Below, piece after piece: positions 7,755-15,939 of a DNA stretch of 64,000 bases. The notes under the pieces were generated by a model, which saw only the letters and a program-made list of their open reading frames with translations, was not told the DNA's origin and did no database searches. Source of the DNA: Dysgonomonas mossii DSM 22836 (GTDB taxonomy: Bacteria > Bacteroidota > Bacteroidia > Bacteroidales > Dysgonomonadaceae); the NCBI RefSeq assembly GCF_000213575.1, contig NZ_GL892005.1, positions 1 through 64,000 of the forward strand, given 5' to 3'. The position numbers and the translations under genes are program-made. Position 1 is the stretch's first letter. Every line of letters starts with the position of its first letter.

Positions 7755-10253
7755 TTACTGACTTCGTTTACTCTCTGCCAGTTGTTTAATAGCCAGTTCT
7801 ATATTCCCGTCCAGTTTATTGGCAAGGTTGAATAGCTCCAGCTTCTCGGTTTCTTCAGTCGTGAACGTAAAATATTCTTCAAGACTTACTTCGGTAGCAT
7901 ACACAGCCGATTGCACTCCACCTAGTCCAATCCAAACTTCCTTATAGAGCCTGTTCGGATTGTTCGCCATATTGATGGAGAGAATCTGTGCTCGTTCTTT
8001 ATCGGTCAGCCCCAGCATCGCTTGTATCGAATCAAACTTGTTCATGTATTTGCGCTGGTCAAGCAGGATTTTACAGTCGGAATTGTTGATAATGGATTCC
8101 TTAACGATGGGAGACGAGATTATATCATCCACTTCCTGCGTTACGACAATGGCTTCTCCGAAGAATTTACGGACAGTTTTAAAAAGATATTTTATATAAT
8201 CTGCCATCCCTTCTTTGGCTATAGCCTTCCACGCCTCTTCTATCAATATCATCTTACGGATACCTTTTAACCGCCTCATTTTGTTGATGAAGGTTTCCAT
8301 AATGATGATGGTAACTATCGGGAACAGGATTTTGTGGTCCTTTATCGCATCTATTTCGAATACGATAAAGCGTTTGTTCAATAAATCCAGTTCCTTGTCC
8401 GAGTTCAGCAGGAAGTCATATTCTCCTCCGGCATAATATGGCTCCAGTACATTCAGAAAATTATCAATGTCAAAATCCTTTTCCCTGACTTTCTTATCAT
8501 CCAATATTTGTCGGTAATCTGTTTTTACAAATTCATAGAACGTATTAAAAGACGGTTTGATAGTATCATTTGATTTGATAAGATCTATATACTGGCTGAC
8601 AGCATTTGATAAGGCAACCTCTTCTGAGCGAGTGGGTGGCTCATCATCCCGCTTCCATAGGGTAAGGATAAGCGTTTTGATAGATTCCCGCTTCTCTATA
8701 TCAAATACATTGTCTTCGGTGAAAAATGGGTTGAAAGCTATCGGGTTCTGTTCGGTATATGTGAAATATACACCATCTTCACCATTTGTCTTGCGGTTTA
8801 TCATCTCACATAGTCCCTGATAAGAATTACCCGTATCTACCAACAAAACATGCGTGCCCTGCTCGAAGTATTGCCTGACCATGTGATTGGTAAAGAAAGA
8901 TTTTCCACTACCTGATGGACCGAGGATAAACTTATTACGATTGGTAATAATTCCCCGCTTCATAGGTAAATCGGAAATATCCAGATGCAGCGGTTTACCT
9001 GTCAGCCTGTCAACCATTTTGATACCGAACGGAGATGGAGAGCTTTGATAATTCGTTTCCTCGATAAAGAAGCACAATGCCTGCTCTATGAAAGTATAAA
9101 ATGATTCCTCCGCAGGAAAATCCCCCGCATTACCTGGAATACCTGCCCAGAACAAGGTCGGGGTATCTACCGTATTGTGACGGGGTTTACATTCCATCAA
9201 TGCCAACTGGCTACCGACATCGTTCTTTACCCGTTTAAGTTCTTCCTTATCATCGCTCCAAGCCATCACATTGACATGACAACGCACTGATGTCAGCCCA
9301 TAGCTATGGGCTTCGTTCAGGTAATCTTCGATCCACTCTTTGTTAATTTGATTGGAACGACTATACTTGGATAAAGAGTGCATATTTCGTGCCTGCTTCT
9401 CAAAGTGTTTGAGGTTTTCCGTATGGTCATCAATAAAAATAAGCTGATTGACGATATGGTTACAGGATAGCAATACACCTATCGGAGCAGCAAAGGACAA
9501 GCGACAATCACTTCTATCTGTTGACAGACGTTCGTAACGAGTATCGGTTTGCACTTGATTCGGCAAATCTTCAGTATCGGACAACGTATGTAAACACAAA
9601 TATTTGTCTCCGATTTTCATTTCACCTGAAGCAAGAGCAATATCCTGTAAACAAGTTGTATTCTCTTGCGATAAGGAAAAATACTTTTCAACCAGACCCG
9701 CTTGATTTTCTGTCCCTACGATCTCATCGGTTGTCAATCGGGTTAGTTTGATAAATCCCGAGTCATTGACTATCCGCTCAAACTGTCCGACCGATTCCAG
9801 AAATTTCAATGCCGTTTCTTTATCCTGCATTTCTTTGGGAATAATGAAACTTCTGGTCAGTGCATTGAAGTTACTTTGTTGTCGTGACCGTTCTTTAGTA
9901 GTCTTTGTCAAATACAGATAACTGGTATGGTTCAGATATGGCCGTTCATTAAAATGTCGCTCGAAACTCCGTGACAGAAAACTGATATCCTCTTTATTCA
10001 ATTCGGGCTTGTAGTTTTCTTCGATGAACCAATCCTGTTTACATACAATCGAATAATTGGGCAACACTTTGATGGCTTTGAGCCATGTAGCGTGTATTGC
10101 TTCATATTCGGAAGAAGTAACAGTAAAGAGTTCGGGTAATTCTACTTTATAAGCTACTGTTATATCCGCATCTTTACTGAGGATACAATCATGCTCTACA
10201 GCCAGTAAAGGGAACTTGCTTTCCAATGTAGCGGCTTTCATTATATTTCTCAT
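7755..10253 (-). CDS. traG: Conjugation ATPase TraG (VirB4-like)
   Basis: 832 residues. Walker A GPSGSGKS lies near residue 445 and Walker B (ILIEEAW) near 671, with an N-terminal domain that carries the family start AATLESKFPLLAVEHDC. It matches the TraG family of Bacteroides conjugative transposons, the VirB4-like ATPase that energises assembly and substrate movement at the inner membrane. The start overlaps the traF stop by four bases (ATGA), pointing to coupled translation. Full length for the family. Confidence 0.92.
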   Translation of the reverse strand: MRNIMKAATLESKFPLLAVEHDCILSKDADITVAYKVELPELFTVTSSEYEAIHATWLKAIKVLPNYSIVCKQDWFIEENYKPELNKEDISFLSRSFERHFNERPYLNHTSYLYLTKTTKERSRQQSNFNALTRSFIIPKEMQDKETALKFLESVGQFERIVNDSGFIKLTRLTTDEIVGTENQAGLVEKYFSLSQENTTCLQDIALASGEMKIGDKYLCLHTLSDTEDLPNQVQTDTRYERLSTDRSDCRLSFAAPIGVLLSCNHIVNQLIFIDDHTENLKHFEKQARNMHSLSKYSRSNQINKEWIEDYLNEAHSYGLTSVRCHVNVMAWSDDKEELKRVKNDVGSQLALMECKPRHNTVDTPTLFWAGIPGNAGDFPAEESFYTFIEQALCFFIEETNYQSSPSPFGIKMVDRLTGKPLHLDISDLPMKRGIITNRNKFILGPSGSGKSFFTNHMVRQYFEQGTHVLLVDTGNSYQGLCEMINRKTNGEDGVYFTYTEQNPIAFNPFFTEDNVFDIEKRESIKTLILTLWKRDDEPPTRSEEVALSNAVSQYIDLIKSNDTIKPSFNTFYEFVKTDYRQILDDKKVREKDFDIDNFLNVLEPYYAGGEYDFLLNSDKELDLLNKRFIVFEIDAIKDHKILFPIVTIIIMETFINKMRRLKGIRKMILIEEAWKAIAKEGMADYIKYLFKTVRKFFGEAIVVTQEVDDIISSPIVKESIINNSDCKILLDQRKYMNKFDSIQAMLGLTDKERAQILSINMANNPNRLYKEVWIGLGGVQSAVYATEVSLEEYFTFTTEETEKLELFNLANKLDGNIELAIKQLAESKRSQ

Positions 10254-10585
10254 TCGTTTCCTCCTTTCTGTTTTATCCGCATAAATAATCTAGGTATCTG
10301 CAACCGGTTGATGATGTACTTGGGAAGGTTAGCGATTGCTTGCACTTTCATCAATCCGAATTCTCCGTATTTATCATTCAGGTGGAAAGTTCCCCAGACC
10401 AGTATGCCGGCGGCAGTTCCTCCAAAACCAATGCAGATAACCTGATCAATACCTATCATGTACATAATCACAAAAACTATGAATACTGACAGCAAGCCAC
10501 CTGCGAAGATGAATAGGTACTGAGATTTGAGTCCCCGAAACTCGGCGGGCTTTCCTATCCCTTTGTTGATTGAGAACTCTGCCAT
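10250..10585 (-). CDS. traF: Conjugative transposon protein TraF (DUF4133, VirB3-like)
   Basis: The open frame extends upstream to 10648, but I place the start at the ATG at 10585. It overlaps the traE stop as TAATG and gives the family-typical N-terminus MAEFSINKGIGKPAEFRG; the upstream extension lies within traE and looks unrelated. The 111-residue protein has two adjacent membrane segments (about residues 24-64) and a basic C-terminal tail, as in DUF4133/VirB3-like proteins of the inner membrane. It overlaps traG by four bases. Confidence 0.87.
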   Translation of the reverse strand: MAEFSINKGIGKPAEFRGLKSQYLFIFAGGLLSVFIVFVIMYMIGIDQVICIGFGGTAAGILVWGTFHLNDKYGEFGLMKVQAIANLPKYIINRLQIPRLFMRIKQKGGNE

Positions 10586-10884
10586 TAGAGGAAAAATGAG
10601 CGAAGTATAGTTGCTGCTACAATCAGGAAGATACAGGCTCCGAACCACGAAGCAGCCGTCTTAGAAGTATCAGGGTCACCACTCGAAAACTTACCATATA
10701 CTTTTACACCACCGATAAGGCCGACTACAGCCCCGATAGCATAGATAAGTTTTGTGCCGGGATCGAAATAGCTGGTCACCATATTGGTGGCATCGTTGAT
10801 ACCTTGCAAACCATTTCCTTGAGCAAAAAGAGTTGAACCTATCGCTAAAAACATAGCCATAGAAAGAAGGATTTTCTTTCTCAT
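10585..10884 (-). CDS. traE: Conjugative transposon protein TraE (DUF4134)
   Basis: 99 residues with a signal peptide (MRKKILLSMAMFLAIGSTLFAQ) and two further hydrophobic segments (about 46-65 and 77-97). This is the layout of VirB2-like pilin precursors and matches DUF4134, TraE of Bacteroides elements. It opens the traE-traF-traG group, with a 131-base leader that holds a hairpin and the recurring GCTAATTATCCAA motif. Confidence 0.87.
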   Translation of the reverse strand: MRKKILLSMAMFLAIGSTLFAQGNGLQGINDATNMVTSYFDPGTKLIYAIGAVVGLIGGVKVYGKFSSGDPDTSKTAASWFGACIFLIVAATILRSFFL

Positions 10885-10933
10885 AAAATCTTGATTTGTT
10901 TTAATTGCCGTGAGGGTGGATAGTCCCCACAGC

Positions 10934-10990
10934 GGGTTAGACTTGAATAATTTTATTTTAATTGGATAATTAGCTTGGTCTGAGACCGTT
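10934..10990 (-). promoter_or_regulatory. traE leader with recurring ICE motif and hairpin
   Basis: In gene sense the order is a small hairpin GGTCTCAGACC (10980-10990), then GCTAATTATCCAA (10962-10974), then GTCTAACCC (10934-10942), about 50 bases before traE. The same two blocks in the same order occur before the DUF1896 gene and topB, and the first block before mobA. Shared regulation or RNA processing is an inference. Confidence 0.5.
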
Positions 10991-11015
10991 TTTAGTTTGT
11001 TCTACATAGGCTGAT

Positions 11016-11732
11016 TCATTTAGGATTTAAAAACTTATTTACATCAAAGCTTTCCAGCTCCTCGGATTCTTTTATCTCTTTGGGCTTACCATGTTCTTGT
11101 TGATGAAGCGTTATATGTAGGTCAATCAGTCCGGATATTATATTTGCTGTTTTCCCTGAAGAAAGTTGCTCCACTATTTCGGTTTCTTTGTTTTCATATA
11201 ATATCCTTCCTGCTTCCTGCCGTTCGCCTTGAGTTACTTTCGAAGATTCAATAACGTGTTTAATTTTTTGCAACTCATCAATTTCCACTCCCGAAGCGTA
11301 ACACACATCTTTTCCGAATATCTCCTTTAGCTCAATAGCTTCTTCATCTTCATTAAGATTGTCCTCATTATCTGGTTCTCTGTCGAAAGAATAATCGATA
11401 TCCATCGGAGCCGGATCACTTTCCGTTGCAAAGGTATGTGCATCGGTTTCGATTACCGGCTCTTTTGCTACAGGGGTGGTAGTGGTTGGCACAGGTTGGC
11501 TTAGAGTAAAGGTACTTTTGCCGACTATCGAGGCTTCTTTTCCTGAAGTTATCGGTTTATCTGAAGCCTTCGTCTTCTCCTTCTCCATCTGTTTTTTGCC
11601 TAAATGGAAAATGTGATATAACCGCATTATCGTTGGATACAGCAGAATCCAAAGTAGTAATAGTGTTGCTGAAATGGTTATTATTAGTGGTAACATATCC
11701 TCCGGTTTATATATTCTTCCGTAAAAGTTCAT
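11016..11732 (-). CDS. TraD-position membrane protein, unassigned
   Basis: One membrane segment at about residues 13-34 (LPLIITISATLLLLWILLY), then a long hydrophilic, acidic, low-complexity cytoplasmic part (about 55-150) and a helical C-terminal part. It occupies the traD slot between the DUF3408 gene and traE, but I cannot place it in a family with confidence. The first ATG overlaps the upstream stop by 26 bases; the ATG at 11696 (residue 13) has GGAGG just upstream and puts the membrane segment at the very N-terminus, so it is an equally good start. Confidence 0.6.
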   Translation of the reverse strand: MNFYGRIYKPEDMLPLIITISATLLLLWILLYPTIMRLYHIFHLGKKQMEKEKTKASDKPITSGKEASIVGKSTFTLSQPVPTTTTPVAKEPVIETDAHTFATESDPAPMDIDYSFDREPDNEDNLNEDEEAIELKEIFGKDVCYASGVEIDELQKIKHVIESSKVTQGERQEAGRILYENKETEIVEQLSSGKTANIISGLIDLHITLHQQEHGKPKEIKESEELESFDVNKFLNPK

Positions 11733-12114
11733 TTATCTCATCTTCATACATATTGAAGTGATTTTCCAATATATTATCAACATAGCCGAAGTAGGACAGC
11801 TCATTATCCGGGATTATGCTGATAATTTTCCTGATTTTATTATGAAATTCCTGACGTATATTTATATTCTTACCATTTCGGGAAGATGTCCTGTTTTCCT
11901 TCAGAAAGGTCGAAACAAAGTTAGGAGCTTTAGCTCTTCGCTTTTTTGATTCTTCTTTTGCCTGTACCGGTTCCTCAAATGTTTGTTCTTGTACTTCGGA
12001 TTGCTTTTTTTCACTTGGAACAGGTTGTTCTATTTCGGGTTTCTTTCCTTTCATTAAGGACCTTAGGATCAAATCTTCATCCGACTCGTCTTGTGTAATT
12101 ATCTTTTTGCCCAT
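11707..12114 (-). CDS. DUF3408 protein, TraB/TraC-like
   Basis: 135 residues: a charged, disordered N-terminal half (Lys/Glu/Gln-rich) and a conserved C-terminal half (about 78-135) with INIRQEFHNKIRKI and YVDNILENHF, the pattern of DUF3408 proteins encoded as traB or traC in CTnDOT-like elements. The C-terminal part resembles a ribbon-helix-helix DNA-binding fold, so a partner role for the ParA-like TraA next door is plausible. It begins four bases after the traA stop. Confidence 0.75.
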   Translation of the reverse strand: MGKKIITQDESDEDLILRSLMKGKKPEIEQPVPSEKKQSEVQEQTFEEPVQAKEESKKRRAKAPNFVSTFLKENRTSSRNGKNINIRQEFHNKIRKIISIIPDNELSYFGYVDNILENHFNMYEDEINELLRKNI

Positions 12115-12118
12115 ACGA

Positions 12119-12880
12119 TTATTGATTTATAATTTGTAGGATTTCTTCAGCGAGCTGGTTCAGCCTCGCCTGTCGTATCATCATCTTATCGGCAGGAAAC
12201 AAGGTAGAGCGGAATATGGTCTTTTGGGAGGATAGTAAATCCTTTCTGAATTTCTTGGTATCTGGCACAAAGCTTTTAAGTAGTTGAAGCCCCAGTTCTC
12301 CAGTTACTTTTTCATAAACATTGTAGATATCTGTCTTTTCCCGTCCGTCTACCATATTCCAGAAGAGGTGCATCCCTTTAATATTGCCTTTCCCGATTGA
12401 TAGGTAGCCTTCATTCATAGCGACAGCAAATTGCAGGGTACTTTCAACAGCCAGCCTGTCCGCAATCATCGGAGGAAAAATATAATCCATATTGGCGATA
12501 AGGGTCAACACTCCTTTTGTGTTGAGTGTCCCAGGTAAATCGAAGAATATTACATCAAATTCTCTGTCGGAAGAATCGATTAATTGCCGTGCTGTAGTTA
12601 TGGCATCCATCGTATTGCTGGGAATCACTGGATAAACTCCTCTGCTGTCAGATTTAAACTGGTTAAGAGCTAATTTCTTGTAATAAGAATCATTCATCAC
12701 AAGTTTGCTTTCCCGCTCCCGTTCTTCATTGATACTGTGCTGCGGGCTATCGCAATCAATAATCGCAACATTCTTTCCCAATACATAATTAAAATAACTC
12801 GCCATTAATACGGTAAATGCACTTTTGCCAACACCACCTTTCTGGTTGCTGAAACTGATAAATAAGGGTTCTTTTTTCAT
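12119..12880 (-). CDS. traA: ParA-family ATPase TraA
   Basis: 253 residues with the deviant Walker A of ParA proteins, KGGVGKS at about residues 13-19, IIDCDSPQ (about 40-47), and a third motif VIFFDLPGT (about 112-120). It is the TraA protein that opens the transfer operon of Bacteroides conjugative transposons. Role in transfer is unclear; ParA proteins bind DNA non-specifically and move cargo. It faces the long non-coding region with TCGATA repeats, possible binding sites for it or its DUF3408 partner. Confidence 0.9.
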   Translation of the reverse strand: MKKEPLFISFSNQKGGVGKSAFTVLMASYFNYVLGKNVAIIDCDSPQHSINEERERESKLVMNDSYYKKLALNQFKSDSRGVYPVIPSNTMDAITTARQLIDSSDREFDVIFFDLPGTLNTKGVLTLIANMDYIFPPMIADRLAVESTLQFAVAMNEGYLSIGKGNIKGMHLFWNMVDGREKTDIYNVYEKVTGELGLQLLKSFVPDTKKFRKDLLSSQKTIFRSTLFPADKMMIRQARLNQLAEEILQIINQ

Positions 12881-13262
12881 GTCGTTTTTCTTTTAGTTTG
12901 ATAAATCTATATTTCTTTCGATAGAGCTATGGATTCTTCTATCGTCTTGAATATTTATAGCTCATTATATCTTTTATTCTATCTATTGATCTGTATATCA
13001 GTCGATAAATATATAGGTGTATGAATCTATAGAGAGATATTTCTTTCTGGATATCTATGTATAGTCCTATCATTCTTTAGTTATATGGATAGATATATTC
13101 TTCGTTCGACTTTTCGATATATCTATAGTTCGATTGTTAGAAAATTCTATCAAAAGAAAGAATCATATATACCCGAATCTATCCATCTGTTTTTATATCT
13201 GTCGATTGATAAACAGATACATTTTCTTTACTATCTATCATTCGATAGAACAAAAGTAGAAT
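12881..13262. other. AT-rich non-coding block with TCGATA-type repeats
   Basis: No gene is seen. The stretch is very A+T-rich and filled with degenerate TCTAT/ATAGA and TCGATA words on both strands (for example at 12918, 13002, 13113 and 13242). Near its right edge the minus strand has TACTTTTG (13251-13258), a plausible -7 element for traA. The repeats could be binding sites for TraA and its partner, or just low-complexity DNA. Confidence 0.45.
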
Positions 13263-13357
13263 AGCATCCTTCTTTAATCATTCATTTTCATAAGGGGTGG
13301 TAGCCGTTGGCAGTTGTTGGCATAGGTAAAGTATTATTTCAGCTCTCTGCAAGCCTC

Positions 13358-13365
13358 TAACTTTG
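13358..13365 (+). promoter_or_regulatory. Promoter -7 element for the mob operon
   Basis: TAACTTTG matches TAnnTTTG exactly and is followed by GCAC, a common context. It is upstream of the hairpin region and mobA. A clear -33 TTTG at the right distance is missing. Confidence 0.45.
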
Positions 13366-13520
13366 CACAGTCGGAGTATAAAGATGCTCTAATCTTGAAA
13401 TTGCTTATTGAAAAGAAGCTGGCTTTTTAAGGATAATAGATGTGCATAACAATGGTAATATTCGGGATAGTTATTCTCATTTTCCATTTGATAGCATCAG
13501 TCATTTTCGAAGCTAACGTT

Positions 13521-13740
13521 AATCCACCCTTTCAAGGTGGATTTTTATTGTCGTCAGACAATAGCAAGGTGGATTTTTATTGTCGTCAGACAATAGCAAG
13601 GTATGTTTTGAGTACACTCAAAACCGTTTTAAGTGCCTTAAAACACCTTGCCCGCTCCTTTGAAAGTAGGGGGGTAATCTTACTCCGAAGTCGTAAGATT
13701 TTGAAGAAACAGTATTAATGAATGGTCGTTTTTTAACGAC
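13521..13740 (+). other. Candidate oriT: series of hairpins before mobA
   Basis: Seven inverted repeats follow each other: AATCCACC/GGTGGATT (13521-13543); TATTGTC/GACAATA twice (13546-13563 and 13578-13595); GTTTTGAGTACACTCAAAAC (13605-13624); GTTTTAAG/CTTAAAAC (13626-13644); AATCTTAC/GTAAGATT (13676-13700); GTCGTT/AACGAC (13725-13740). The origin of transfer of CTnDOT-like elements lies upstream of the mob genes, so this is the best oriT candidate; the nic site cannot be named. Confidence 0.55.
13533..13602 (+). repeat. 32-bp direct tandem repeat, 2.2 copies
   Basis: Two exact copies (13533-13564 and 13565-13596) of a unit starting CAAGGTGGATTTTTATTG, plus six bases of a third. Each holds the hairpin TATTGTC-GTCA-GACAATA. 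Exact identity suggests a recent duplication or selection for repeated protein binding. Confidence 0.85.
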
Positions 13741-13743
13741 AAG

Positions 13744-13756
13744 GCTAATTATCCAA
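13744..13756 (+). promoter_or_regulatory. Recurring ICE motif GCTAATTATCCAA before mobA
   Basis: The 13-base motif ends seven bases before the mobA start and directly follows the hairpin GTCGTT/AACGAC. It is the same motif, in the same orientation to the gene, as before traE, the DUF1896 gene and topB. Confidence 0.45.
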
Positions 13757-13763
13757 ATGTCAT

Positions 13764-14204
13764 ATGAATATGAAAAGAAATGAATCAAGAAAAGGAGGGC
13801 GAATCCCCAAAAGAGATCCAGCGAAGAATCGCCATGTTTTCTATCTGAATGATGAAAAAGAAGCTAAGTTCTTGTCATTGTTTGAGCTGTCGGGAGCAAA
13901 GAACAAGGCTCATTTTATTACATCCTGCATCTTCAATAATCCTGTAAAGGTGGTCAAAATAGACAAAGGACTACATGATTATTATATGCGCCTGACTACT
14001 TTTTTCGGACAATTCCGGGCAATCGGAGTCAATTATAATCAGGTTGTGAAAGCTCTTAATTCCAATTTTTCGGAGAAAAAGGCACTCGCATTTCTCTATA
14101 AACTGGAAAAAGCGACCATTGATTTGGTGGATTTACAGAAAAAGATTGTGACTCTAACCAACGATTTAAAACAAAAAATCAGTAACGATGGTAGCCAAAA
14201 TTAG
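13764..14204 (+). CDS. mobA: Mobilisation accessory protein MobA
   Basis: 146 residues, strongly basic N-terminus followed by a pattern like ribbon-helix-helix relaxosome proteins (HVFYLNDEKEAKFLSLFELSG, with AHFITSCIF), then helices. It matches the relaxosome accessory proteins encoded before the relaxase in Bacteroides elements. It would bind oriT and help the relaxase. It overlaps mobB by 17 bases and follows the hairpin region directly. Confidence 0.82.
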   Translation: MNMKRNESRKGGRIPKRDPAKNRHVFYLNDEKEAKFLSLFELSGAKNKAHFITSCIFNNPVKVVKIDKGLHDYYMRLTTFFGQFRAIGVNYNQVVKALNSNFSEKKALAFLYKLEKATIDLVDLQKKIVTLTNDLKQKISNDGSQN

Positions 14205-15405
14205 CGCAGGAAGTTCATTGTTCGGGGCATTATCCTATAATCAGGAAAAGGTTGAACAGAGAGAAGCAAAGGTCCTTTTCGGCAACCGTATTGTTGAAAA
14301 TATGGATTCCGGATATACAATGCAAAATATGATAGAATCTTTCAAACCTTATCTGGATGCTAACAATAGAACTGAAAAACCTATACTTCATATATCAATC
14401 AATCCTCATCCCGATGATAAACTGACAGATGCGCAACTGTTGGAAATCGGACAAAAGTATATGAATCAGATGGGGTATGGCGACCAGCCTTACCTCATAT
14501 TTAAGCATGAAGATCTGGACAGGCACCACCTACATATTGTGAGCATTAATGTGGATGAAACAGGTAAGAAAATCAGTAACTCCAATGATTTCTATAAGTC
14601 GAAGAAGATTACTAGAGCATTAGAAAAAGAGTATAATCTATTCCCTGCCGAGAAGCAAAAGCAATCGGATAATCTACCTCTCAAACGAGTAAATTATAAA
14701 GCAGGCGATGTCAAAAAACAGCTTTCAAATGTGGCGAAAGCTGTGATGAAAGATTATCGTTTCCAAAGCTTCAACGAATATAAGGCTGTACTTTCAATCT
14801 ATGGAGTGACAGTAGAAGAAGTCAAAGGCGAAGTCAGAGGCAAAACCTATAATGGATTAGTGTATTCTGTACTAAATAAGAAAGGAGAAAATGTTGGTAA
14901 TCCGTTTAAAGCATCATTGATTGGGAAAGCAGTCGGTTATGATGCCCTGCAAAAACGGATTACTTTTTCCAAACAATCGATGAAGGACAAGATTATATAT
15001 AATAGGAGTCGGGATATTATATCTCCACTTCTAGCGAATAAGCCCAACCGAAAGGCTTTTGAGAAAGAGCTGGCTAAGAATGGTATCTCTGTAATATTCC
15101 GCGAGAATGATGAAGGTCGTATCTACGGAGCAACGTTTATCGACCATCAAGAAAAGGCTGTTTTTAATGGTTCCCGTTTAGGTAAAGAGTTTTCAGCGAA
15201 TGTGTTTCATAGCTTGTTTAATGAAAATCATAAAGCGGAAGCCAATTATCTATTGCATGATAATAATTACGCCCAGGAACAAAACAGCGAGATGGAATCT
15301 TTGGGTGGATTACTGGATATGGTACAACATGGTGATAACTATGAAGAAATTGCCTTTACGAATCGGATGAAACGGAAAAAGAAGCGCAGAAATCCCAAGT
15401 TATAA
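14188..15405 (+). CDS. mobB: Relaxase MobB
   Basis: 405 residues of the relaxase/mobilisation nuclease family. The metal-binding histidine triad is seen in KHEDLDRHHLHIV (about residues 107-119), and candidate tyrosines lie in the N-terminal 50 residues (ALSYNQ at about 13-18). It nicks one strand at oriT and leads the DNA into the channel. The C-terminus is strongly basic. Full-length for this family; reads directly from mobA by overlap. Confidence 0.9.
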   Translation: MVAKISAGSSLFGALSYNQEKVEQREAKVLFGNRIVENMDSGYTMQNMIESFKPYLDANNRTEKPILHISINPHPDDKLTDAQLLEIGQKYMNQMGYGDQPYLIFKHEDLDRHHLHIVSINVDETGKKISNSNDFYKSKKITRALEKEYNLFPAEKQKQSDNLPLKRVNYKAGDVKKQLSNVAKAVMKDYRFQSFNEYKAVLSIYGVTVEEVKGEVRGKTYNGLVYSVLNKKGENVGNPFKASLIGKAVGYDALQKRITFSKQSMKDKIIYNRSRDIISPLLANKPNRKAFEKELAKNGISVIFRENDEGRIYGATFIDHQEKAVFNGSRLGKEFSANVFHSLFNENHKAEANYLLHDNNYAQEQNSEMESLGGLLDMVQHGDNYEEIAFTNRMKRKKKRRNPKL

Positions 15406-15463
15406 AATCCATGACAGATTGACTTAACGTTATTCTTGGTTCGATGTTTGATATAGATTTACC

Positions 15464-15781
15464 ATGAATGGAAAAATAGAAATCTTGGAAAATGATAAGA
15501 ATCAACGTATAGATGATTTTTATCTGACTTTTAAAAAGAAACTGGAGGAAATACACACATTTCCTTCTGACTATGTTTTTAAGTTTATTGTATCTGCTGA
15601 ACAGAGCAATATAGCAAAAGTGCATTCTATTTTTGAAAATGCAGATGCAAGTTTCTCTATGAGGGATAGTAAAAACGGTAAATATTCAAGTATTACGGTT
15701 AAAGCTCCTGTCAGTGATGCTGATGATGTTGTAATTTATTACAGGCAGGTTGCAGCCATTGATGGAGTGATGATGCTTTAA
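15464..15781 (+). CDS. DUF493 (YbeD-like) protein
   Basis: 105 residues. The C-terminal 75 match the DUF493 family of Bacteroidota (FPSDYVFKFIV, DSKNGKYSSITV, IYYRQVAAIDGVMML). YbeD-like proteins are small ACT-like-fold proteins of unknown function, normally chromosomal. Its place between mobB and mobC is odd: it is not part of known mob operons, and it carries its own terminator. It may have been picked up as a single-gene insert. Family call is good; a role in transfer is not indicated. Confidence 0.8.
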   Translation: MNGKIEILENDKNQRIDDFYLTFKKKLEEIHTFPSDYVFKFIVSAEQSNIAKVHSIFENADASFSMRDSKNGKYSSITVKAPVSDADDVVIYYRQVAAIDGVMML

Positions 15782-15802
15782 ACTCGAACTACCCAGAATA
15801 AG

Positions 15803-15835
15803 AATCCTCAAACAGATAGTGTTTGGGGATTTTTT
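15803..15835 (+). terminator. Terminator after the DUF493 gene
   Basis: Stem AATCCTCAAAC with GTTTGGGGATT (15803-15813 and 15821-15831, one G-T pair) followed by a run of T. It separates the DUF493 gene from mobC. Confidence 0.8.
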
Positions 15836-15905
15836 CATTGTATAGAATTATCCCATGGCCTAGTGTCGACGGTAAATTGTCTCATTTTTAGAACTGTATG
15901 GATAT

Positions 15906-15913
15906 TAGTTTTG
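15906..15913 (+). promoter_or_regulatory. Promoter -7 element for mobC
   Basis: TAGTTTTG matches TAnnTTTG, 26 bases before the mobC start and after the preceding terminator, so mobC probably has its own promoter. Confidence 0.4.
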
Positions 15914-15939
15914 GACCCAAATTCTAAATTAATAGTATT

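Noticed and set aside
10586-10648. Upstream extension of traF
   Set aside because: It lies within traE in another frame and is not like the family N-terminus; the TAATG overlap sets the start at 10585.
13533-13602. Possible CRISPR-like repeat
   Set aside because: Only two full copies, directly joined without spacers, and no cas genes; it is a tandem duplication.
13440-13718. A 92-residue plus-strand open frame before mobA
   Set aside because: It runs through the 32-bp tandem repeat and four hairpins, has no recognisable family, and lies in the probable oriT; it is more likely a chance frame.
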